Source: Anaerolineales bacterium (GTDB lineage Bacteria > Chloroflexota > Anaerolineae > Anaerolineales > E44-bin32). Taken from it: 5,064 nucleotides of DNA. Where the stretch lies: positions 30,114 through 35,177 of the forward strand of contig WVZH01000467.1 of NCBI GenBank assembly GCA_011772595.1, written 5' to 3'. The notes under the pieces are model-generated. The model saw only the letters and a list, made by a program, of their open reading frames with translations, was not told the DNA's origin and ran no database searches. A program made the position numbers and the translations under genes. Positions 1 through 4,205 of the stretch are shown here, one piece after another (position 1 is the stretch's first letter; each line of letters begins with the position of its first letter).

Positions 1-155
1 GTGGCGTTGACGTTCTGGAACAGGCCAGCGAGCTCGCGTCCACATGCGTCCATCAATACCGGATCAACTTGATGGTTGATGAAACCGTCAACCTTGAGGA
101 TGCCACCACCGAGATTCTGACCTTCGGCCAGGATCCGCTGCTTTAGAATTTCCAT
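1..155 (-). CDS. xpt: Xanthine phosphoribosyltransferase, N-terminal part (cut by window edge)
   Basis: Xpt transfers a phosphoribosyl group from PRPP to xanthine, giving XMP in cytoplasmic purine salvage. Only the first 51 codons are in the window; the gene runs off the left edge. The minus strand reads [12 protein letters not shown], then [13 protein letters not shown] and VLMDACG. This matches the start of Bacillus subtilis Xpt closely (MEALKRKIEEEG, LKVDSFLNHQIDPLLM, from memory). The LKVD-x-F-x-NHQ-x-DP segment is typical of Xpt and not of other phosphoribosyltransferases. The PRPP-binding loop lies outside the window and cannot be checked. The ATG at 153-155 is supported by an AAGGA ribosome binding site (163-167) seven bases upstream. 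The gene is divergent from lexA and has its own promoter. No purine-riboswitch aptamer is apparent in the short leader. Confidence 0.9.
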   Translation of the reverse strand, partial: MEILKQRILAEGQNLGGGILKVDGFINHQVDPVLMDACGRELAGLFQNVNA

Positions 156-189
156 GGGGTGATCCTTATTATCATGATGTGGGTGTTCC

Positions 190-219
190 ATTGTACAACG
201 AACCTTGAAGTGTGATCAA
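190..219 (-). promoter_or_regulatory. Predicted sigma70-type promoter of xpt
   Basis: Read on the minus strand, there is a -35 TTGATC (214-219), an 18-base spacer and a -10 TACAAT (190-195). Transcription would start near 183, leaving a leader of about 28 bases before the xpt ATG. That is too short for a purine riboswitch. The hexamers are good matches but the promoter is predicted by eye only. Confidence 0.5.
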
Positions 220-493
220 CGTACGGGGTATGTCGAGCGTAACGAACACAATTTATGGGCAGCCATACGATTCGAAACGGAAGACTGTAGGCAATAAGGG
301 TTCAGCGCTTTCCGCCAAGCAGCCATCTCGCTTGCGGCGATGTGGAAGACACAAGTTAGCGGAACGAAGCGTAATGACTGTGCATGGGGGCCTCTGAATT
401 CGCTCAGTACCACCGTGGATCGCCCCGGTCAGGAGTTTGGATCATTTCCATTTGACGCAGGCCAATGAGATATCATTGTTGGGGTGATTATGC
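220..493. other. Non-coding region between xpt and lexA
   Basis: No gene is supported here. Two short open frames on opposite strands (about 212-397 plus, 216-413 minus) overlap each other, lack ribosome binding sites, have compositionally odd translations and match no family I recognise. The only structure I see is the inverted repeat at 463-478 just upstream of the lexA promoter. I found no tRNA, no clear terminator and no further SOS box. The stretch is long for a simple divergent promoter region, so an unrecognised small RNA cannot be excluded. Confidence 0.5.
463..478. repeat. Inverted repeat upstream of the lexA promoter
   Basis: CAATGA (463-468) and TCATTG (473-478) are perfect reverse complements separated by GATA. 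The repeat ends 15 bases before the lexA -35 box. It could be a protein-binding site or a chance palindrome. It is AT-rich and has no U-tract, so it is unlikely to be a terminator. It does not resemble the SOS box. Confidence 0.4.
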
Positions 494-522
494 TTGACAT
501 AGAACGTATGTTCCTATACAAT
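494..522 (+). promoter_or_regulatory. Strong sigma70-type promoter of lexA
   Basis: The -35 is a consensus TTGACA (494-499), the spacer is 17 bases (500-516) and the -10 is TACAAT (517-522). Transcription should start near 529, giving a leader of about 65 bases. The spacer contains a perfect SOS box, so LexA binding would occlude RNA polymerase. A strong promoter under tight self-repression is the usual arrangement for lexA. Confidence 0.85.
502..513. promoter_or_regulatory. LexA operator (SOS box 1), Gram-positive type
   Basis: GAACGTATGTTC is a perfect GAAC-N4-GTTC palindrome lying inside the spacer between the -35 and -10 of lexA. This is the box recognised by LexA of Gram-positive bacteria and reported for the Chloroflexota member Dehalococcoides; it differs from the Escherichia coli CTG-N10-CAG box. 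It indicates that lexA represses itself. Confidence 0.88.
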
Positions 523-524
523 AC

Positions 525-536
525 GAACATGTGTGC
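525..536. promoter_or_regulatory. Second, imperfect LexA operator (SOS box 2)
   Basis: GAACATGTGTGC keeps the left half-site GAAC, but the right half reads GTGC instead of GTTC. Its centre is 23 bases from that of box 1, about two helical turns, placing both on the same face of the DNA. It overlaps the predicted transcription start. It is probably a weaker site that could bind LexA cooperatively with box 1. Confidence 0.55.
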
Positions 537-581
537 GGATTTCGAATCTCGCAGGGGCGGGTTGAGCGAGAGGAATTATGT

Positions 582-588
582 AAGGAGG
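582..588 (+). promoter_or_regulatory. Ribosome binding site that fixes the lexA start
   Basis: AAGGAGG lies five bases before the ATG at 594. It argues against an in-frame GTG at 531, which would add 21 residues but lies at the predicted transcription start, inside SOS box 2, with no ribosome binding site. Confidence 0.85.
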
Positions 589-593
589 CGAAC

Positions 594-1253
594 ATGGTGA
601 AAGGTAAACTTTCTGACCGTCAACGCCGCATGCTGGAATTCATCGATAAGTTCACAGATGAAAACGGTTACCCGCCTTCCATTCGCGAGATCGGGAAGGC
701 GGTGGGCATTACCTCGACTTCGGTCGTAAACTACAATCTCAACCGACTAGTCGAAGGGGGTTTTCTCGACCGTGACCAAAACGTCTCACGAGGGATTCGT
801 CTGACAGAGAAAGTCGCGAGAGCTGCAGACAAGATTGCGAACGTGATACGGATTCCGATGGTGGGCCGTATTTTCGCAAGCGAACCCGTTCCGCTTCCGG
901 GTACTGATTCGGCGATCTTCAGCCCCGAAGAGGCGATCGAGATCACCCGTGATATGCTCAGTGCTTCGGAGGGATTGTTTGCACTTGAGGTCAAAGGGGA
1001 TTCGATGATCGACGCAATGGTCAATGATGGTGACGTGGTTGTCATGAAGCAGGAGCAGGAGTGGCGTAATGGTGATATGGTCGCCGTGTGGTTGAAAGAC
1101 CGGGAGGAAACAACCCTCAAGCACATCTATCGGGAAGGGGATAAGGTCCGCCTGCAACCGGCCAACCCCACGATGGCATCAATCATCATTGACAATCCTG
1201 AAACTCTCGAAGTGCAGGGCAAAGTAGTATTGGTCGTACGACAATTGAACTAG
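594..1253 (+). CDS. lexA: LexA repressor (SOS regulator, self-cleaving)
   Basis: LexA represses DNA-damage genes and inactivates itself by self-cleavage when stimulated by RecA filaments. The 219-residue product has an N-terminal winged helix-turn-helix (about 5-70, with YPPSIREIGKAVGITSTS and a recognition helix near VVNYNLNRL), a linker, and a C-terminal S24-type peptidase domain. The catalytic Ser137 sits in GDSMID and the catalytic Lys176 in TTLKHI, aligning with E. coli Ser119 and Lys156. The cleavage region reads GRIFASEP, where E. coli has GRVAAGEP, so the expected scissile pair is Ala95-Ser96 rather than Ala-Gly. About seven extra residues lie between this site and the catalytic Ser compared with E. 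coli. The ATG is chosen because of the AAGGAGG site. Expression is self-regulated through the SOS boxes in its promoter. The gene stands alone, without the cell-division gene often found beside lexA in Firmicutes. Confidence 0.95.
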   Translation: MVKGKLSDRQRRMLEFIDKFTDENGYPPSIREIGKAVGITSTSVVNYNLNRLVEGGFLDRDQNVSRGIRLTEKVARAADKIANVIRIPMVGRIFASEPVPLPGTDSAIFSPEEAIEITRDMLSASEGLFALEVKGDSMIDAMVNDGDVVVMKQEQEWRNGDMVAVWLKDREETTLKHIYREGDKVRLQPANPTMASIIIDNPETLEVQGKVVLVVRQLN

Positions 1254-1307
1254 TACGTCAGTTAATGCGCTAGACATACTCGCGATCGAATTCGTTGAAC
1301 TACTTTC

Positions 1308-1337
1308 GGTAGGGGCAGTTTGCAAAAAGCCCCTACC
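1308..1337 (+). terminator. Probable terminator hairpin after lexA
   Basis: GGTAGGGGC (1308-1316) pairs perfectly over nine bases with GCCCCTACC (1329-1337) around a 12-base loop. It begins 54 bases after the lexA stop. Only a poor T-run follows (TTGCGTTT), so it is a weak intrinsic terminator on the plus strand. It lies between two convergent genes and may also act on minus-strand transcripts. Confidence 0.5.
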
Positions 1338-1379
1338 TTGCGTTTGAATGATTGAAGGAGTTGACGTTGTATTGTGTCT

Positions 1380-1415
1380 TGAAAAGGAAGGGAGCTTCGT
1401 GAACGATCCTTTTCA
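1380..1415 (-). terminator. Possible weak terminator hairpin after the lipoprotein gene
   Basis: TGAAAAGGA (1380-1388) and TCCTTTTCA (1407-1415) are a perfect nine-base inverted repeat with an 18-base loop, starting three bases beyond the stop codon of the minus-strand gene. The stem is AT-rich at its base and no clear T-run follows, so the call is tentative. Confidence 0.3.
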
Positions 1416-1417
1416 CA

Positions 1418-2602
1418 TTATTTGCATACATCGGAGACGCTGAAGTCAAATTGTATCAAGGCGACGGCCTCTCGCCCGTAGCCTAAACGCCATTTGGCAA
1501 CGATCGTCTTACCATCCGGACCCCAATCGAAATCGCCGAGACCAATCCCACCACCCATTGGCCAATACTCAGGAGATTGCGGATGATTGAATCCTGAGAG
1601 ACGTCGTTTACAACTTCCGTCGGCGTTCATAATCCAATACTCGAACTTCGGGGGATGCTCGATGATGCCGGGAAGCGTGTCGCTTTTAACTTGTGGGGTC
1701 TCATCCGAACTGACCCATAAGATTGTTTCCCCGTCCGGCGAAAAATGTGCGTGCTCGTCCCACTCGTCGTTATTGGTCAATTGCTGTAGATCTCCGGTCG
1801 TAATGTTCATGGTGTAGATCTCAAGATCGTAATAATACTTGCCCCACTCGACACCGGAGAATATGATCGTCTTCCCGTCTAGTGAGAAACCGTGCATTTC
1901 ATACAATTGCAGGTCTTCAGGTCGGGAGGCTTGAATGTTGGTCAGCAGGGGTTTCTCATCTTGTATGGAAAAGTCCGCCATGCGAATTTCCCATGTTCCG
2001 GTTTGATTGTCCGCTGCGTTTTCGATCATCTCGCTCCAAATCAGCTTTGTGCCATCCGGTGAGAAATGCGGGTGCAAAGCTCCACGCCGAGCTTCTACTT
2101 CAGTGATTTGCCAGAAACCTGAGCCATCTGTCTTTGCCACCCAGAGGTTGTTGTTGACCGCCACGCCTGGACTGGTGATGTAATTTGAGAGGATACTGGT
2201 GGGTGTACTCAGGTCTGGGTCTTGGGCTTGGAAAACCAACCATTCTCCGGAGGGATGCCATGCGGGATTTCCATTGTTTCGTTGGGGCACCTGTGCCGTG
2301 GCGCAGGTGAGGCACCTCAAATCGGTGCCGTCGAGATTCATGATATACACATCGAAGTATCGATCTTCGCCCTTGGCATCGAAAGCAATCAAGTCCTGTG
2401 TATGCAGCCAGGAGACACGCCCTCCTTGCTCCCGAAGCAGGGTGTAAGATTGGATGGCGCTAGGGATTGGAGTCTCTGTGGTCTGAAAAGTTGCCGTTGG
2501 TCGTTCCGCTAGATCGGGTGTGGATGTCTGGGAGACACGGGTCCATCTCGTACACGAGACTGCGAATGAAACTAAGACAGGGATGAGGAGAAGCCTCTTC
2601 AT
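1418..2602 (-). CDS. Predicted lipoprotein with PD40/TolB-like beta-propeller
   Basis: This 394-residue protein begins with a lipoprotein signal: MKRLL, a hydrophobic stretch, then FAVSC with Cys17 as the likely lipidated residue. A Thr/Pro-rich spacer follows (about 25-50). The rest is a beta-propeller with PD40-type turns at WHPSG (115), FSPDG (180), FSLDG (239), FSPDG (287) and WGPDG (360), plus strands such as DVYIMNLDG and EIYTMNITTG. With the segment at 60-105 this makes about six blades. The blades are 48-73 residues apart, so several carry insertions. A CxxC pair (Cys97, Cys100) sits in the first blade. Such propellers usually bind proteins or glycans outside the cytoplasm; the partner is unknown, and no catalytic motif is visible. 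The ATG has a modest GAGG site six bases upstream. The gene converges with lexA. It resembles TolB repeats, but no Tol-Pal genes are nearby, so tolB should not be assumed. Confidence 0.8.
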   Translation of the reverse strand: MKRLLLIPVLVSFAVSCTRWTRVSQTSTPDLAERPTATFQTTETPIPSAIQSYTLLREQGGRVSWLHTQDLIAFDAKGEDRYFDVYIMNLDGTDLRCLTCATAQVPQRNNGNPAWHPSGEWLVFQAQDPDLSTPTSILSNYITSPGVAVNNNLWVAKTDGSGFWQITEVEARRGALHPHFSPDGTKLIWSEMIENAADNQTGTWEIRMADFSIQDEKPLLTNIQASRPEDLQLYEMHGFSLDGKTIIFSGVEWGKYYYDLEIYTMNITTGDLQQLTNNDEWDEHAHFSPDGETILWVSSDETPQVKSDTLPGIIEHPPKFEYWIMNADGSCKRRLSGFNHPQSPEYWPMGGGIGLGDFDWGPDGKTIVAKWRLGYGREAVALIQFDFSVSDVCK

Positions 2603-2645
2603 GATATGCCTCGCCTAACGAGTGGCTGTTGTCGTCGGTGACTGG

Positions 2646-2654
2646 ATAATAGCA
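2646..2654 (-). promoter_or_regulatory. Possible extended -10 promoter of the lipoprotein gene
   Basis: On the minus strand the sequence TGCTATTAT is a TG-n extended -10 box 43 bases before the ATG. The region at -35 is a poor match, as is common for extended -10 promoters. Prediction by eye only. Confidence 0.35.
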
Positions 2655-2869
2655 TTTGCAGGTCGTGGCTGAAGTTGGCTGGATGTAAAATCGTTATTAA
2701 ATCTGGGTGCAGACCCCGGCGACGTTGTTCTTACAAACGTTGGTTTTTGGGGAGCGTTCCTTTATTCGAGTATTCGAGGCCGGGTTTCAGAGCGGATGGT
2801 CGAGTGGGGGGACGACCTTCGAAGGAGCACCAACAGGAAGATGAAAATGACATTTATGTCGCGAGCTTT
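2655..2869. other. Non-coding spacer between two minus-strand genes
   Basis: No gene is supported. A plus-strand open frame starting at 2675 runs into the coding region of the crotonase gene on the opposite strand, has no ribosome binding site and encodes a Cys/Arg-rich peptide, so it looks like a shadow. Small palindromes occur (a CCTTCGAAGG, and GACAT/ATGTC just after the crotonase stop), but none has the form of a good terminator. Confidence 0.45.
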
Positions 2870-3649
2870 TTATGCTCGTTGTGTTCGACGTTTCTTCTTG
2901 GAGACGAAGCGCTGAGAAGCCTCCAGATGGGCAGGTGCAGCCCAAAGACCTGGGAATGCCTTGCGTTCAAGCTCTGCCGCCTCGTGCGGAGGGCGCATGA
3001 TCCCTGCGCGCAGGATGCGTTTGATCTCTCGGATTGCCTCACTACCATTCTGAAGGATTTCTGCGAGAAACTCGAGTGCATTCTTTAGGACTGTACCGTC
3101 GGGCGTTATGCGATTGGCGATCCCCGACCGGAAGGCTTCCTCGGCGGAAAGCACGCGACCAACCGTTATCCAATACAGGGCACGTGCATAGCCAACGAGA
3201 CGCAAGAGGCGCTGTCCCCCTCCCCATGCGGGAGAAATTCCGAGGCGGATATGCACGAGACCCATAATTGCACTTTCTGCCATGATGCGAAAGTCGCAAG
3301 CCAAAGCAATCTCCGCGCCCCCACCCATGGCCGCCCCTTCGATGGCAGCTATTGTCGGGCAGGGCAGTTCTTCGAGTCGTGCCAGAGCGTCGCCCATGAC
3401 CGCGGCAAGGCGGGCGCCATCGAGTCTGCTGGGGTAATTATCCAACTCGAATAGGTCGCCGCCTGCACAGAAAGCACCGTTCTTTCCTGTGACGATAAGC
3501 GCATTCAGGTCGGGTAGGTCATGCGCGCTCTCAACGGCGTCGGCGAAGGCGTGCATGGCTTCCCAATTGAGTGCATTGCGAGCTTTCGGGCGGTTGATCG
3601 TAAGCGTGGCGATCTTGTTCTGGTTTACTTCTAAGAGGACTGGATGCAC
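2870..3649 (-). CDS. Crotonase-superfamily protein, ethylmalonyl-CoA decarboxylase (ECHDC1)-like
   Basis: This 259-residue protein has the crotonase fold, acting on acyl-CoA thioesters in the cytoplasm. Signature segments are NRPKARNALN (19-28), the oxyanion-hole region AFCAGGDL (59-66), MGGGAEIALACDFR (108-121) and LGISPAWGGGQRL (136-148). Glu113 aligns with catalytic Glu144 of rat enoyl-CoA hydratase, but the position of Glu164 is His133 (GLVHIRLG), so simple hydratase activity is doubtful. The VH-x3-GI-x-P-x-WGG pattern, together with a C-terminus reading LWAAPAHLEAS, recalls mammalian ECHDC1 (FVHKEMGIIPSWGG and VWGGPANLEA, from memory), which decarboxylates ethylmalonyl- and methylmalonyl-CoA as metabolite repair. 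The start is the GTG at 3647-3649, with AAGGAG (3661-3666) eleven bases upstream. A longer frame reaching 3841 would read through the tRNA gene antisense and is rejected. The tail is very basic (KKKRRTQRA). Superfamily is certain; the exact substrate is inferred. Confidence 0.85.
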   Translation of the reverse strand: MHPVLLEVNQNKIATLTINRPKARNALNWEAMHAFADAVESAHDLPDLNALIVTGKNGAFCAGGDLFELDNYPSRLDGARLAAVMGDALARLEELPCPTIAAIEGAAMGGGAEIALACDFRIMAESAIMGLVHIRLGISPAWGGGQRLLRLVGYARALYWITVGRVLSAEEAFRSGIANRITPDGTVLKNALEFLAEILQNGSEAIREIKRILRAGIMRPPHEAAELERKAFPGLWAAPAHLEASQRFVSKKKRRTQRA

Positions 3650-3664
3650 TTGGCGGCTATCTCC

Positions 3665-3693
3665 TTGACCCTGGCATAATCGGCCAGTATACT
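3665..3693 (+). promoter_or_regulatory. Strong promoter of the tRNA-Pro gene
   Basis: The -35 is TTGACC (3665-3670), the spacer is 17 bases and the -10 is TATACT (3688-3693). The start of transcription falls near 3700, just before the mature tRNA at 3704. The -35 box overlaps the ribosome binding site of the divergent crotonase gene by two bases. The core AGTATACT is its own reverse complement, so the -10 could also be used on the minus strand, although no good minus-strand -35 is visible. Confidence 0.75.
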
Positions 3694-3706
3694 CTGGCGT
3701 AATCGG
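3671..3706. repeat. 13-bp direct repeat flanking the -10 box of the tRNA promoter
   Basis: CTGGCATAATCGG (3671-3683) recurs as CTGGCGTAATCGG (3694-3706) with one mismatch and a 23-base offset. Between them lies GCCAG (3683-3687), the reverse complement of CTGGC, so the -10 box TATACT is framed by a perfect GCCAG/CTGGC inverted repeat. The second copy enters the first bases of the tRNA. It could be an operator or a duplication remnant. Confidence 0.6.
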
Positions 3707-3777
3707 GGTGTAGCGCAGTCCGGTAGCGCACCGCGTTTGGGACGCGGGGGTCGGCGGTTCAAGTCCGCCCACCCCGA
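3704..3777 (+). tRNA. tRNA-Pro (anticodon UGG)
   Basis: The 74-base sequence folds as a full cloverleaf. Acceptor stem CGGGGTG (3704-3710) pairs with CACCCCG (3770-3776), and the discriminator is A3777. The D stem is GCGC/GCGC (3713-3716, 3726-3729). The anticodon stem is CCGCG/CGCGG (3731-3735, 3743-3747) with loop TTTGGGA, giving anticodon TGG at 3738-3740. The T stem is GGCGG/CCGCC (3753-3757, 3765-3769) with loop TTCAAGT. The C1-G72 pair at the acceptor end fits bacterial tRNA-Pro. The 3' CCA is not encoded and must be added enzymatically. UGG can read all or most proline codons by wobble. It has its own strong promoter and probably shares a transcript with the small gene that follows. 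Confidence 0.97.
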
Positions 3778-3814
3778 CTTGTTGTATATAACACCAAATC
3801 GGGGGAAGGTTTCG

Positions 3815-4138
3815 GTGCGAGGAAAGAAAATTCCGAAGCAAACTCTGAAGCTTGATGTCGTCGTCGAGGCCGTACGATACGGCTCGAGGAAGAAAAAGCT
3901 ATTGTTGGCGAGGGGGTATCAACGACGTGGCCCTATTTGGGGGGATCGGGTGCTCTTTGAGCGGAAGACTCTCATCGAACTGGTCGAGGCGAAGAAGACC
4001 GTCGTGACGGGCCGCCCTGCGGAGCTTGAAGGCGATTTCGAGGTCTTCGCTCGCATCCAACTGGCGGGCTCCAATGGGAGTTTGGTCGTTAAAGGAAGTT
4101 CGGAAGAGGGCGACGACTTGAAATTGCCGCTGTTCTGA
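3815..4138 (+). CDS. Small conserved-looking protein of unknown function
   Basis: I cannot name the function of this 107-residue protein. The likely start is GTG at 3815, with GGAAGG (ending at 3809) five bases upstream. The frame is open further back, but that part lies inside the tRNA gene. The N-terminus is strongly basic (MRGKKIPKQTLK; RKKK at 25-28) and the C-terminus is acidic, ending GDDLKLPLF. The core alternates hydrophobic strands (LDVVVEAVRYG, LLLARGYQRRGPIWGDRVLF) with one probable helix (KTLIELVEAKK), followed by VVTGRP and FEVFARIQL, suggesting a small mostly-beta fold. There is no signal peptide or membrane segment, so it is probably cytoplasmic. The RGYQRRGPIWGDRVLF stretch reminds me of small uncharacterised proteins in Chloroflexota, from memory only. 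It begins 37 bases after the tRNA with no clear promoter of its own, so co-transcription with tRNA-Pro is likely. It converges with the next gene. Confidence 0.7.
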   Translation: MRGKKIPKQTLKLDVVVEAVRYGSRKKKLLLARGYQRRGPIWGDRVLFERKTLIELVEAKKTVVTGRPAELEGDFEVFARIQLAGSNGSLVVKGSSEEGDDLKLPLF

Positions 4139-4205
4139 TGGTCTAACTCCAGGCTTTACGCATCCCCTTGATCTCGGGAATCCAGTTACATGACCCAGAA
4201 TGGAA

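Noticed and set aside
531..593. GTG at 531 as a longer lexA start
   Set aside because: It lies at the predicted transcription start and inside SOS box 2, has no ribosome binding site, and adds 21 residues with no LexA similarity. The ATG at 594 has AAGGAGG at ideal spacing.
786..1157. Minus-strand frames inside lexA
   Set aside because: They are shadows of lexA codon structure, with no ribosome binding site or family resemblance.
1418..2602. Calling the lipoprotein TolB
   Set aside because: Only the propeller repeats resemble TolB. The N-terminal TolB domain and neighbouring tol/pal genes are absent, and the protein has a lipobox.
2785..2830. tRNA-Ser-like string (GGTCGAGTGG) in the spacer
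   Set aside because: It resembles a D arm only; no acceptor pairing, anticodon arm or T loop can be found around it.
2849..2878. Hairpins around the crotonase stop codon (CGAGC/GCTCG and GACAT/ATGTC)
   Set aside because: The stems are short, one spans the stop codon itself, and no T-run follows at the right distance for a terminator.
2675..3088. Plus-strand frame of 137 codons
   Set aside because: It overlaps the 3' end of the crotonase gene antisense, lacks a ribosome binding site and has a Cys/Arg-rich translation with no recognisable domain.
3737..3814. Upstream start of the small plus-strand gene
   Set aside because: It begins inside the tRNA anticodon loop; the GTG at 3815 has a ribosome binding site and leaves the tRNA intact.
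3650..3841. N-terminal extension of the crotonase frame through the tRNA region
   Set aside because: The extra 64 codons are antisense to the tRNA-Pro gene (GGLEPPTPASQTR is the familiar antisense-tRNA peptide). The GTG at 3649 gives a normal family length.
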